Shown here: positions 25,139-33,941 of the stretch, piece after piece | Layout of the letters: each line of letters starts with the position of its first letter | How positions within the stretch are numbered: the first letter of the stretch is position 1 | Assembly (NCBI GenBank): GCA_963781345.1 | Contig: CAWAFQ010000014.1 | Span: forward strand, 372,001-436,000 | Source: JBBRHQ01 sp963781345 | GTDB taxonomy: Bacteria; Actinomycetota; Thermoleophilia; Solirubrobacterales; 70-9 | DNA length: 64,000 bases | Reading direction: 5' to 3' | The notes under the pieces: generated by a model | What the model saw: the letters and a program-made list of their open reading frames with translations, nothing else | What the model was told of the DNA's origin: nothing | The model's database searches: none | Translations under genes and position numbers: made by a program

Positions 25139-25959
25139 AGCCGAGGATTGCCCGGATGGCCGCTGACCAGTTCGGGCTCGTAACCACCGGGCAGCTGCTC
25201 GCGGCCGGGTTCGACGGGGCCGCGATCACGCTCCGGGTGGCTGCCGGCCGCCTGCACCGCCTCCATAGAGGTGTCTACGCGGTCGGCCACCCTGCCGTGA
25301 GCCGCGAGGGGCGCTGGCTCGCCGCGGTCCTCGCCTGCGGCAAGGGCGCCGTGCTCAGCCATCGAGACGCGGCCGCTCTCTGGGCCCTTCTCCCTCCGGG
25401 GACTGGACCCGTGCACGTCACCGTCTCGGGCCAGGGGGGACGGGGACGGCGCCGGGGCATCCGCCTGCACAGGTCGAGGACACTGGCCGTTACCGCCGTC
25501 ACGCGCCACCGGGGCATCCCGGTCACCAGGCCCGCCCGCACGATCGCCGACCTCCGCCGTCATCTCCAACCACCCGAGCTGCGCCGCGCCATCCGCCAGG
25601 CCGAGGTGCTCGGCCTGGCCCTCGGTGAAGAGGCGGAGACCGACCGCACACGCAGTGAGCTCGAGCGGCGCTTCCTGCGGCTCTGCCGCAGCCACGGCCT
25701 TCCGCGGCCAGAGGTCAACGTCCGCGTCGGCCCCTTCCTCGTCGATTTCCTCTGGCGCCCCCAGCGGCTGATCATCGAGGTCGACGGATACCGCTACCAC
25801 CGTGGTCGGCAGGCGTTTGAGGACGACCGCGCCCGCGATCTGGAGCTGCGGAGGCTGGGCCACGAGGTCGTCCGCCTGACCCAGCGACAGATCGGAGAAG
25901 GCGAGGAGGAGGTCGTGTCCGCGGTGCGGGCGCTGCTCTCGCGCTCGACCGACGCCTAG
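25114..25959 (+). CDS. AbiEi-type wHTH plus DUF559 (PD-(D/E)XK-like) endonuclease-domain protein
   Basis: 281 residues. The N-terminal part (residues 12-65) is like the AbiEi antitoxin winged helix: IARMAADQFGLVTTGQLLAAG then LRVAAGRLHRLHRGVYAVGH. The C-terminal part (200-275) is DUF559, a Vsr-related nuclease fold, with Asp211 (VDFLW), Glu222-x-Asp224 (LIIEVDGYRYH) and RDLELRRLGHEVVRLT. Functions of these actinobacterial proteins are unproven. The first eight residues belong to a perfect DNA palindrome; a second in-frame ATG at 25156 would give the domain without it. A single gene, 10 bases before polA. Confidence 0.85.
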   Translation: MAKEVATAEPRIARMAADQFGLVTTGQLLAAGFDGAAITLRVAAGRLHRLHRGVYAVGHPAVSREGRWLAAVLACGKGAVLSHRDAAALWALLPPGTGPVHVTVSGQGGRGRRRGIRLHRSRTLAVTAVTRHRGIPVTRPARTIADLRRHLQPPELRRAIRQAEVLGLALGEEAETDRTRSELERRFLRLCRSHGLPRPEVNVRVGPFLVDFLWRPQRLIIEVDGYRYHRGRQAFEDDRARDLELRRLGHEVVRLTQRQIGEGEEEVVSAVRALLSRSTDA

Positions 25960-25962
25960 AGT
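25957..25962 (+). promoter_or_regulatory. Probable -10 element of polA (leaderless)
   Basis: TAGAGT overlaps the DUF559 stop and is 7 bases before the polA ATG. Confidence 0.5.
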
Positions 25963-25969
25963 TGAGGCG

Positions 25970-28600
25970 ATGGCCGCACCGGAGACGAAGCCCGAACTCT
26001 TCCTGCTCGACGGCAACAGCCTCGCCTACCGGGCGTTCTTCGCGCTGCCGGATTCGATCGCGACCTCGGACGGGAGGCCGACCAACGCGATCTTCGGCCT
26101 CGCCTCGATGCTGGTGAAGATCGTCACCGACCATCGCCCCGGTGGGCTTGTCGTCGCCTGGGACGCCGGGATGTCCGGGCGCGAGGTCGTCTATGAGCCC
26201 TACAAGGCCCAGCGGCCTTCGAGGCCGGATCTCCTCCGTGAGCAGTGGCCCCACCTGCTCGAGGTCGTGGAGGCGTTCGGCTACACCAATGTCAGGTCCG
26301 AGGGCTATGAGGCCGACGACGTGATCGCGACCCTCGCCCGCGAGGCGACCGAGCTCGAGATTCCGGTGATGGTGGTCTCCGGAGACCGCGACGTCTACCA
26401 ACTCGTCGACGGCAACGTCCGGGTGATGACCACCTCCCGCGGCGTCACCGACACCAAGATCTACGATCGCGAGGCGGTGATCGAGCGCTACGGAGTCGCG
26501 CCGGAGCTGGTTCCGGATCTGATCGGGCTCAAGGGCGACACCTCGGACAACATCCCGGGGGTCCCGGGCATCGGCGACAAGACCGCGGCGCAGCTGCTGC
26601 AGGAGTTCGGCTCGCTCGAGGAGGTTCTCGCCAATGTCGAGAACATCTCCGGTGCCAAGCGCAAGCAGAACCTGGTCGAGCATGCCGAGGACGCCCGGGT
26701 CTCGAAGCAGCTGGCGACGATGGTCTTCGATGTCGAGGTCGGTGCCGACCTGAATGAGGTGATGGCGGTCGAGCCCGACCGCAGCTCCCTGCGTGAGTTC
26801 GCCCGCGAGTTCGAGCTGCGGGCGATCCTCGAGCGCCTCGAGGAGGGCCTGCCGGACGACGAGGCTGTTCCGGGCCGCCGGGTCGAGCGCGAGATCGAGA
26901 TCGAGGTCGTCGAGGGCAGCCCGGCGGACATCGCCTCTACCGAGGGCCCGGTCGCCCTATCGGTGATCGGCTCGAGCTGGGGGGCGGCGATCGGCGAGCG
27001 GGTCCTGAGCGGGGACTCGACACTCTCCGAGCTCGTCTCCGCGCTCGGCGGGCGCCCGCTGATCGCCCACGACGCCAAGTCTCTCGGGGGCGGGCGCCAC
27101 GGCGTCCTCGCGGTCGCCGCGGCCGAGAATGTCGAGATCGTGATCGATCACGACACGATGCTCGCGGCCTACCTGCTCGAGCCGCAGCGGCGCGGTTACG
27201 AGCTGGCCGAGCTGGCGGCCGACGCCGGGATCGGGATCGCCGGCGCCGAGGCCCTGGCTGAGGACGACGCCCAGCTCAGCCTCGACGCCGAGCCGGGGGA
27301 CTCCGGCGACCCCGCCGCGGAGGCGCGGGTGGTCGCCGAGCTCTGTGCACAGCAGCGCACGCGGCTGCGCGAGTGGGATCTCGAGGGGCTGCTGCGCGAC
27401 GTCGAGCTGCCCCTGGTTCACGTGCTGGCGGCGATGGAGCGGGCCGGGATCAAGCTCGACGTCGAGCGCCTGGCGAAGATCGGCGCCGGCTTCAACGAGG
27501 AGATCGCAGCGCTCGAATCCGAGATCCATGAGCTCGCCGGCCACGATTTCACGATCGGTTCCCCGCAGCAGGTCGGCCACGTGCTCTTCGAGGAGCTCGG
27601 TCTGACCCGCAAGCGCCGCGGAAAGACCGGTTTCTCGACCGACGCGCGGGTCCTGGCCCAGATCCGCGACGAGCACCCGATCGTCGACAAGATCGAGCAC
27701 TGGCGCGAGCTGACCAAGCTCAAGAGCACCTACCTGGACACACTGCCCGATCTCGTCGATCCCGAGACAGGTCGCGTCCACACGACCTTCAACCAGGCCT
27801 CGACCACCACCGGTCGGCTCTCCAGCACCAACCCGAATCTGCAGAACATCCCGATCCGGACCGAGATCGGTCGCCCGGTTCGCGGCTGCTTTGTCGCCGA
27901 GCGCGGCTCGAGGCTGCTCGCGGCTGACTACAGCCAGGTCGAGCTGCGGGTGCTCGCCCACGTCGCCGATGAGGAGGTGCTGAAGAAGATCTTCCGCGCC
28001 GGCGACGACGTTCACGCGGCAACCGCGGCAGAGGTCTTCGACATCAACCGCGACGAGGTCGATATCGGCCAGCGCTCGAAGGCGAAAATGGTCAACTTTG
28101 GGATCGTCTACGGGCTCACCGGGTTCGGGCTTGCCGAGCGGCTCAACATCCCCCGCGGGGAGGGCGAGCAGTTCGTCGCCCGCTACCTCGACCGCTTCCC
28201 TGCGGTTCGCGCCTTCCGCGAGGAGACGATCGAGCGCGCCCAGTCCGACGGCTACGTGACGACCCTGATGGGCCGGCGCCGGCCGATTCCCGAGCTTCGT
28301 TCGGGACAGCGAAACACGCGCTGGCAGGGGGAGCGCCTGGCCGTCAACACCGTCATCCAGGGAACCGCGGCGGACATCATCAAGGTGGCGATGGTCCGCT
28401 GCGAGACCGCTCTGCGCGAAGCCGATGTGAAGACCCGCCTCGTCCTGCAGATCCACGACGAGCTGCTGTTCGAGGGCCCGGCCGGCGAGATGGAGGGGGT
28501 CTCCGCGATCGTCGAGCGGGAGATGTGTGAGGCCTTCGAGCTCGATCCCCCGCTCGAGGTGGACATCGGGATCGGCAAGGACTGGCTCGACACCAAGTAG
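25970..28600 (+). CDS. polA: DNA polymerase I
   Basis: 876 residues. The 5'-3' exonuclease occupies residues 1-300 (FLLDGNSLAYRAFFALP, SGDRDVYQLV, GLKGDTSDNIPGVPGIGDKT). The 3'-5' exonuclease-like region (310-480) lacks the DxE metal motif (VALSVIG at its place), so proofreading is not expected. The polymerase domain has motif A DYSQVELRVLAHV, motif B KMVNFGIVYG and motif C QIHDELLF. Roles: Okazaki fragment processing and repair synthesis. Closed by a strong hairpin at 28634-28661. Confidence 0.96.
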   Translation: MAAPETKPELFLLDGNSLAYRAFFALPDSIATSDGRPTNAIFGLASMLVKIVTDHRPGGLVVAWDAGMSGREVVYEPYKAQRPSRPDLLREQWPHLLEVVEAFGYTNVRSEGYEADDVIATLAREATELEIPVMVVSGDRDVYQLVDGNVRVMTTSRGVTDTKIYDREAVIERYGVAPELVPDLIGLKGDTSDNIPGVPGIGDKTAAQLLQEFGSLEEVLANVENISGAKRKQNLVEHAEDARVSKQLATMVFDVEVGADLNEVMAVEPDRSSLREFAREFELRAILERLEEGLPDDEAVPGRRVEREIEIEVVEGSPADIASTEGPVALSVIGSSWGAAIGERVLSGDSTLSELVSALGGRPLIAHDAKSLGGGRHGVLAVAAAENVEIVIDHDTMLAAYLLEPQRRGYELAELAADAGIGIAGAEALAEDDAQLSLDAEPGDSGDPAAEARVVAELCAQQRTRLREWDLEGLLRDVELPLVHVLAAMERAGIKLDVERLAKIGAGFNEEIAALESEIHELAGHDFTIGSPQQVGHVLFEELGLTRKRRGKTGFSTDARVLAQIRDEHPIVDKIEHWRELTKLKSTYLDTLPDLVDPETGRVHTTFNQASTTTGRLSSTNPNLQNIPIRTEIGRPVRGCFVAERGSRLLAADYSQVELRVLAHVADEEVLKKIFRAGDDVHAATAAEVFDINRDEVDIGQRSKAKMVNFGIVYGLTGFGLAERLNIPRGEGEQFVARYLDRFPAVRAFREETIERAQSDGYVTTLMGRRRPIPELRSGQRNTRWQGERLAVNTVIQGTAADIIKVAMVRCETALREADVKTRLVLQIHDELLFEGPAGEMEGVSAIVEREMCEAFELDPPLEVDIGIGKDWLDTK

Positions 28601-28633
28601 TGCGGTGCCCAGGTAGAACGGTGCCCGCAACGG

Positions 28634-28661
28634 CGAAGGGCGCCCCGAGAGGCGCCCTTCG
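28634..28661. terminator. Bidirectional terminator between polA and the convergent surface-protein gene
   Basis: A perfect 11-bp stem (28634-28644 with 28651-28661), loop ccgaga, stands between two convergent genes. T-rich sequence after it is weak in either direction. Confidence 0.7.
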
Positions 28662-28688
28662 ACCTGCTGCTTGTTGATCTCGGCGGCC

Positions 28689-29444
28689 CTAGGGCGCTGC
28701 CGGTGCTGCGGCCGGCTCGAGCTCGACCTTCTCGAAGACGGCGCCATCCGCGCTCACGTGGATCTCGGCCTCGTGAACAACGGCACCGGGTACGAGGTCG
28801 TCGACGCTGCACGAACTCTCGTTCTCGTCGTCCCCGGGGTTCTCGGAGCCCTCGTCTTCGCCGGGGTTCTCGGAGCCCTCGTTGTCGTCACCGGGGCTTC
28901 CGCTCCCGCCCTCTTGGGCAGGGTTGGTGCGGTCGCCGCCGTGGTGGTCCCCGGTGTCATCGCCGTGGTGGTCCTCGGTGTCGCACTCGATCTCGGTCTG
29001 ATCCGTGACCAGCCCGCTGATCGAGCTTCCGTCGGCGAGGTCAATGGTCAGGGTCGTCCCGTCGAAGGAGGCAACCTTGCCCGCGTTCTCGTTGCCGTCG
29101 ACGACGCCGTCGTCGTCGGAATCGTTGTCCGCCGGGTCATCGCCGACCTCGACCTCGGTGCCGTCATCGAGACCGTCGTTGTCGGTGTCGGCATCACGCG
29201 GGTTGGTGCCATTCTGGAACTCGCCGAGATTCTTGAGACCGTCGCGATCCTGGTCGCGCTTGGTCTGCTTTACCTTCAGTGAAAGGTGATGCGCCTTCTC
29301 CCAGCGGTCCGGGATGCGGTCCCTGTTGCGGTCCTTGGCGGAGGCGAGGCCCGGGAGCGCCAGCAGTGCGAGCGCGCCGAGCGCCATCACCAGCGCCGTC
29401 CTGACAGTCCGGAATCGGTTTGTGTTGAAGCTAGTTCTTGTCAT
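28689..29444 (-). CDS. Secreted thrombospondin type 3 repeat-like calcium-binding protein
   Basis: 251 residues. A Sec signal peptide (basic start, ALVMALGALALLALPGLASA) is followed by Asp-rich TSP3-like calcium motifs between residues 37 and 105 (DRNRDRIPD, DQDRDGLKN, DADTDNDGLDD, DNDSDDDGVVD). Then a small beta domain (VASFDGTTLTIDL...TDQTEIEC) and an acidic, low-complexity region follow, and the C terminus is Ala/Pro-rich. GGAGG stands 4 bases before ATG 29444, one of the few clear Shine-Dalgarno sites here. It is probably exported and calcium-stabilised. Confidence 0.82.
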   Translation of the reverse strand: MTRTSFNTNRFRTVRTALVMALGALALLALPGLASAKDRNRDRIPDRWEKAHHLSLKVKQTKRDQDRDGLKNLGEFQNGTNPRDADTDNDGLDDGTEVEVGDDPADNDSDDDGVVDGNENAGKVASFDGTTLTIDLADGSSISGLVTDQTEIECDTEDHHGDDTGDHHGGDRTNPAQEGGSGSPGDDNEGSENPGEDEGSENPGDDENESSCSVDDLVPGAVVHEAEIHVSADGAVFEKVELEPAAAPAAP

Positions 29445-29600
29445 CTGTCCTCCTTCGGCGCCCTGCCTGCGAAGCTCAAACCCAGAACCCTTATCTGGAC
29501 GGCCCGCTGGCGGACGAGTGTGCGTCTGTTGGAGTTGTGAACCCGACCGCCCCCAGAAGATCACGCAGGGGGCGATCGGCGTCGTACAAACGTCCGCTTT

Positions 29601-30917
29601 TCAGTCGCCTGGGGGGCTCGGCTGCTCTCGGGTATCCGGACTCGTATCCGGACTCGAGCCGGAGAGTCCGCCCTCGCTCGGGGATTCCGTGCCGGACCCC
29701 TCGGAACCTGACCCGCTCGGCTCCTCACCGCTGCCCGAACCGGAGGAATGCTCACTGGATCCACCACCGCCGTCGCCGGAACCCCCGCTGGGCTCACCGG
29801 ATCCGGAGTGACCGCCCGAGCCCTCGCCGCCCCCGGGGGTGCCTCCACCGCCAGGGGTCTCTCCCTCGCCGCCCCCGAAACCGCCGCCATGGTGCGAATC
29901 TTCCCCCTGGCCTGAATTGCCACCGCTGCCATCGCCGGACCCGTTTCCGCCGTGATGCTCGCCGCTGCCGGTCGTCGCACCCGCTCCGGCTCTGGACGCG
30001 CCGAGCGCTGCCAGGGAAGCATTGTCGCCGGCGCCGGGCCCGCGCCCCGAGCTCTGGCCATCCCGCTGGCCTGACGCTGGGTCGCTGCCCCCTCCGTTGG
30101 AGGGGCCTCCGAGGGCGGATCCGGGCCCGCCGCCGCCGGGCAGGCGGGCCGGGCCAGTGGCGACCACGGGGTCGGCCTTGGCCGAGTCGTGCGATTGGTG
30201 TTGGAGGGCGACGCCGGCCGTCAGCGCCCCTCCGGCGGCGAGGACGGCGACGATTGCCTTGGCAGCGATCGCGCCGCCGGCGCCGGTGCCGGCCACGGCG
30301 GGACCGCTCACACCCTCGAGCAGCTGCCTGAGCAGCGGCAACGGGATCAGCGCTCCCAGGCTCTCACGCAGGGTCATGCGGCCGCGGTGGATCAGCTGGC
30401 GCGCGGCCCCGCCCGAGATGCCGAGGGCGGCGCCGATCTCGGAATGGCTCATGCCCTCCATCTCGCGCTTGACCAGCGCCTCTCGCTGGGTCTGGGGGAG
30501 GGCCTGGACCCCGGCGACCACGGCCGCCAGCTCCTCGCGGCGCTCGAGCGCCTGCGGTGGCTGTTCGACCCCGTCGAAGTTCTCGTCGAGGTGGTCCATC
30601 GCCGGGCCGCTGTCGCGGAGGTTGTTGAGGGCCGTGTTACGGACGATCGTGTAGAGCCAGGCGCGCAGGTGAAGCTCGGAGTCGCCGTCGCGGATCCCCG
30701 GCAGCGCCCGCGTGATCGCTTCCTGGACCACATCGTCGGCGCGATCGGCCGGGACGACCGTCGCTGCGTAGCGCACCAGTGCCGGCCGGTAGCGGCGCAC
30801 GACCTCCTCGAGCGCCGGTTCGTGTCCCTCGCGAGCGAGCGTGATCAGGCGTCCGTCCGGCTGCGCGCGAAGCGCCGGGCCGACCAGGAGTCGCGTTCGC
30901 AGGCGTGGAGGCGTCAT
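29601..30917 (-). CDS. ECF-type sigma factor with C-terminal membrane segment and long Gly/Ser tail
   Basis: 438 residues. Region 2 is at about 35-105 (LVRYAATVVPADRADDVVQE, LRAWLYTIVRNTALNNLRD) and region 4 at 130-185 (LPQTQREALVKREMEGMSH, GISGGAARQLIHRGRMTLRE). A single hydrophobic segment (213-238, AIAAKAIVAVLAAGGALTAG) follows, then about 200 residues rich in Gly, Ser, Pro and Glu. A reasonable reading is a membrane-tethered sigma factor with an external tail acting as sensor or needing proteolytic release. No separate anti-sigma gene is visible. Neighbouring surface genes are candidate targets. Confidence 0.85.
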   Translation of the reverse strand: MTPPRLRTRLLVGPALRAQPDGRLITLAREGHEPALEEVVRRYRPALVRYAATVVPADRADDVVQEAITRALPGIRDGDSELHLRAWLYTIVRNTALNNLRDSGPAMDHLDENFDGVEQPPQALERREELAAVVAGVQALPQTQREALVKREMEGMSHSEIGAALGISGGAARQLIHRGRMTLRESLGALIPLPLLRQLLEGVSGPAVAGTGAGGAIAAKAIVAVLAAGGALTAGVALQHQSHDSAKADPVVATGPARLPGGGGPGSALGGPSNGGGSDPASGQRDGQSSGRGPGAGDNASLAALGASRAGAGATTGSGEHHGGNGSGDGSGGNSGQGEDSHHGGGFGGGEGETPGGGGTPGGGEGSGGHSGSGEPSGGSGDGGGGSSEHSSGSGSGEEPSGSGSEGSGTESPSEGGLSGSSPDTSPDTREQPSPPGD

Positions 30918-31060
30918 CTCAGTCGATTCTCTTCATCGATCGGGGGTCCGTTCTGAGGTATCGGCACGGTAGCTGTCCTACGAAAGGGGAGCCTCGATTG
31001 TTCAACCCGGTGCGGACACAAGGATCACGGCGCCCGCTTGCCGAGTCGCAGGATCTTGGC

Positions 31061-31066
31061 TAGCCT
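31061..31066 (+). promoter_or_regulatory. Probable -10 element of the first RTX gene
   Basis: TAGCCT lies 8 bases before the ATG at 31075, supporting this start. Confidence 0.45.
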
Positions 31067-31074
31067 TCAGCCAC

Positions 31075-32604
31075 ATGACAAGGGGGGAGGCTTTGCAGGG
31101 TTCACCTGAGCGGATGACGAGCGGAGCCGCGGGCTTTCGCCGGGCGCTCGCAGGCGTCGCTTCGTGTCTCGTCCTGGGGGCGACCCTGGCATCGCCCGCC
31201 TGGGGCGCAACCGTCAGCAGGTCGGGAAACCGCCTCACCTACACCGCGGCCGCCGCAGAGGCGAACGCGCTGGCGATCTCGCGATCTGGCACGGACTTCG
31301 TCTTCACCGACGCCGCCGGCGTGACTATCACGCCATTTGCCCCCTGTGTAGGTGGAGGGCCCGCGAACGTCGCCAAGTGCCCCGCGGCCGGGATCGTCGA
31401 TATGGAGATCTACCTTGGCGACCAGAACGATTCCGGGACAGTGGCCGCCTCCGTCGACGGTCCGGACATCACAAGCATCAGGCTGGTCGGAGATGCGGGC
31501 TCGGACATCCTCAACGGCGGCGATGGGATCGAGAACCAACTCGACGGCGACGGAGCCGCGCCGGATGGGGCGGACCAGCTCACGGGTGGCGCCATGGATG
31601 ATGTGCTGATCGGATATGGCGGCGCCGACCTGATGACCGGCGGCTCCGGCAACGACCGCTTCTTCGCAGGAGCGGGTGACGATGTCGCCAACGGCGGGCC
31701 CGGCGACGACTCCTTCGAGTCGTCGCCAACCGGACCCGATGGCGCCGACACCCTCTCAGGCGGCCCCCAGGTCGACTCAATCGACCTCCGCAACCGTTTC
31801 GACAACCTCAGCGTCAGCCTCGACGGCGTCGCCAACGACGGCGGCGACTGCCCCGGGCCCGGCTGCGAGGGGGACAACGTCGGCGCCGATGTCGAGAACG
31901 TGACCGGCGGAATCGGCGACGACGTGATCGCCGGCAACTCGTCGCAGAACGAGCTGCGAGGCGACGCCGGTGACGACCAGGTTTCCGGAGGCGGCGGCTA
32001 TGACGAGGTCGACGGTGGCGACGGGGCCGACACGGTGCGTGGAGAGGGTGGGCCCGACGAGATCGACGGGGGCTTCGGTTCCGACAGACTCTTCGGCGGC
32101 AAGGGTGACGATTACACCTACTCGAACTTCAATGACGGCGAGACGGATGTGATCAGCGGAGGCCCGGGCATTGACGGGATCGGCGGCGGGGGCGGCGCTT
32201 TGTTCGGGGTGCGGATAGACCTCGACGGCAAGGCCGACGACGGCTATGCCTCGAAGTTGTTCAGCTCCAACGACAACGTCAAGCCGGACGTCGAGAATCT
32301 GGAGGGAAGCTCGGGTCCTGACGTGCTGATCGGCAGCGGCGGCCCGAACGAGCTCGACGGGGGCGACGGCAACGACCGCCTGATCGGAGGCGGAGGCCTC
32401 GACGGGCTGCTCGGTGGGCGCGGCCCCGACTTCCTCTCCGGGGGCAAGGGCCGGGACCTGCTCTCCGCGGGTGCCGGAGCAGACCGGATCGCCAGTCGTG
32501 ACCGCACCCCCGACGAGGTCTTCTGCGGCAGCGCCTTCGACCGCGTCACCGCGGACCGCGCCGATCGCACCGCCGCCGACTGCGACCGGGTGAGGCGACG
32601 ATGA
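31075..32604 (+). CDS. Secreted RTX-type calcium-binding repeat protein 1
   Basis: 509 residues with a signal peptide (hydrophobic VASCLVLGATLASPAWGA around residues 28-45) and a non-repetitive N-terminal domain, then many hemolysin-type nonapeptides (GGxGxDxLx), for example GGSGNDRF, GGPGDDSF, GGDGADTV, GGFGSDRL, GGDGNDRL, up to residue 460. Such repeats bind calcium as a beta-roll after export. It ends with a Cys-containing cap (DEVFCGSAFDRV...DCDRVRRR) shared by its neighbours. It overlaps the next paralogue by ATGA. Export by Sec rather than type I is inferred from the signal peptide. Confidence 0.87.
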   Translation: MTRGEALQGSPERMTSGAAGFRRALAGVASCLVLGATLASPAWGATVSRSGNRLTYTAAAAEANALAISRSGTDFVFTDAAGVTITPFAPCVGGGPANVAKCPAAGIVDMEIYLGDQNDSGTVAASVDGPDITSIRLVGDAGSDILNGGDGIENQLDGDGAAPDGADQLTGGAMDDVLIGYGGADLMTGGSGNDRFFAGAGDDVANGGPGDDSFESSPTGPDGADTLSGGPQVDSIDLRNRFDNLSVSLDGVANDGGDCPGPGCEGDNVGADVENVTGGIGDDVIAGNSSQNELRGDAGDDQVSGGGGYDEVDGGDGADTVRGEGGPDEIDGGFGSDRLFGGKGDDYTYSNFNDGETDVISGGPGIDGIGGGGGALFGVRIDLDGKADDGYASKLFSSNDNVKPDVENLEGSSGPDVLIGSGGPNELDGGDGNDRLIGGGGLDGLLGGRGPDFLSGGKGRDLLSAGAGADRIASRDRTPDEVFCGSAFDRVTADRADRTAADCDRVRRR

Positions 32605-33941
32605 GCCGGTGCGGGCGATTGAGGCGAGGCGGTACGAGGGCGGCTGGAGCGCTTCTGGTGGCCGCGGTCGGGGTGCTGGCTCCGGCGACTGCCTCGGCAT
32701 CCACGGCCCAGGTGAACTCGGGAGATGACGTCTACTACTACGCCGATCCCGGCGAGACGAACAACTTGTCGGTGACGCGATCCGGCAAGGCTTTCACCCT
32801 GGTCGACCCCGGCGCCACGATTCTCACCACCGGTCCCGAATGCGCCTCGGTCAACATCCACCAGGCTGTCTGCACGGTGATTGCAGCCAACTCGGTCTAC
32901 GTCAGACTCGATGACCAAAGCGATGCGGCGACGGTGGCGGTCGGGAACGTCCGAACCTCACTCAACGGCGGCGATGGCGCGGATACGCTCACCGGCGGGC
33001 CGGGGCCCGACTCCCTCAACGGCGGTTACGGCGATGACACCGAGAGCGGCGGCGACGGGGCCGACTACTTCGCCGACGAGGGATCGGGCGACGGCGCCGA
33101 CTCGTTCAGCGGCGGCGGCGGCCTCGACCAGCTCAACTACAGCTCGCACGCCGGCGACCTCCGCGTCGACACCGACGGCGTCGCCGACGACGGCGAGGGG
33201 TGCCCCGGCCCCGGCTGCGAGGGTGACAACGTCAAGGTCGACATCGAGGGCCTCAGTGGTGGCTCGGGGAGCGATGTGCTCAGTGGCGGCGCCGGGCCGA
33301 ACTCCATTTACGGCGCTGGTGGCGACGACACCATTCTCGGCGACGGGGGCGCCGACACCCTCATCGGCGGTAACGATGACGACACGATCCGCGGCGGCGG
33401 TGGCGGCGACCTGTTGGCGGGCAGCCAGGGGCGCGACCGGGTTTTCGGCGAGAAGGGAGACGATGCCATTGAGAGCGGGTTCTTCGACGATGAGGCCGAC
33501 TCGTTCTCGGGAGGGGGCGGGACCGATCTGGTCGACTACTCGGGCGCCAATTCATCGGTGCGCGTCGACCTCGACGGCAAGGCCGACGACGGCGTTGCGG
33601 GAGAGAGGGACAACGTTCGCCCAGATGTCGAGGACATCCGGGGGAGCCAGTTCGACGACGTCCTCATCGGCCGCCCAGGCGCAAACGAGCTCGAGGGCGG
33701 CTCCGGAAACGACCGCCTGATCGGCGACCGCGGACTCGACGGCCTGATCGGCGGTGACGGCAACGACTTCCTCAACGGAGGCAAGGGCCGCGACCTGCTC
33801 GAGGGCGACGGGGGATCCGACCGCATCACCAGCCGCGACCGTGATCCCGATGAGGTCGAGTGCGGCAGCGCAATCGACCGTGTCCTTGCCGATCGCGCCG
33901 ACCGGGTCAGCGCCGACTGCGACCGGGTGAAGCGCGGATGA
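32601..33941 (+). CDS. Secreted RTX-type calcium-binding repeat protein 2
   Basis: 446 residues, a paralogue of the preceding gene with the same plan: signal peptide (LLVAAVGVLAPATASAS), N-terminal domain with YYYADPGETNNLSV and one disulfide-like Cys pair, calcium nonapeptides (GGDGADTLTGGPGPDSLNGG, GGAGPNSIYG, GGNDDDTIRG), the inserted strand DTDGVADDGEGCPGPGCEGD, and the cap DEVECGSAIDRV...DCDRVKRG. ATG overlaps the upstream TGA. Confidence 0.87.
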   Translation: MSRCGRLRRGGTRAAGALLVAAVGVLAPATASASTAQVNSGDDVYYYADPGETNNLSVTRSGKAFTLVDPGATILTTGPECASVNIHQAVCTVIAANSVYVRLDDQSDAATVAVGNVRTSLNGGDGADTLTGGPGPDSLNGGYGDDTESGGDGADYFADEGSGDGADSFSGGGGLDQLNYSSHAGDLRVDTDGVADDGEGCPGPGCEGDNVKVDIEGLSGGSGSDVLSGGAGPNSIYGAGGDDTILGDGGADTLIGGNDDDTIRGGGGGDLLAGSQGRDRVFGEKGDDAIESGFFDDEADSFSGGGGTDLVDYSGANSSVRVDLDGKADDGVAGERDNVRPDVEDIRGSQFDDVLIGRPGANELEGGSGNDRLIGDRGLDGLIGGDGNDFLNGGKGRDLLEGDGGSDRITSRDRDPDEVECGSAIDRVLADRADRVSADCDRVKRG

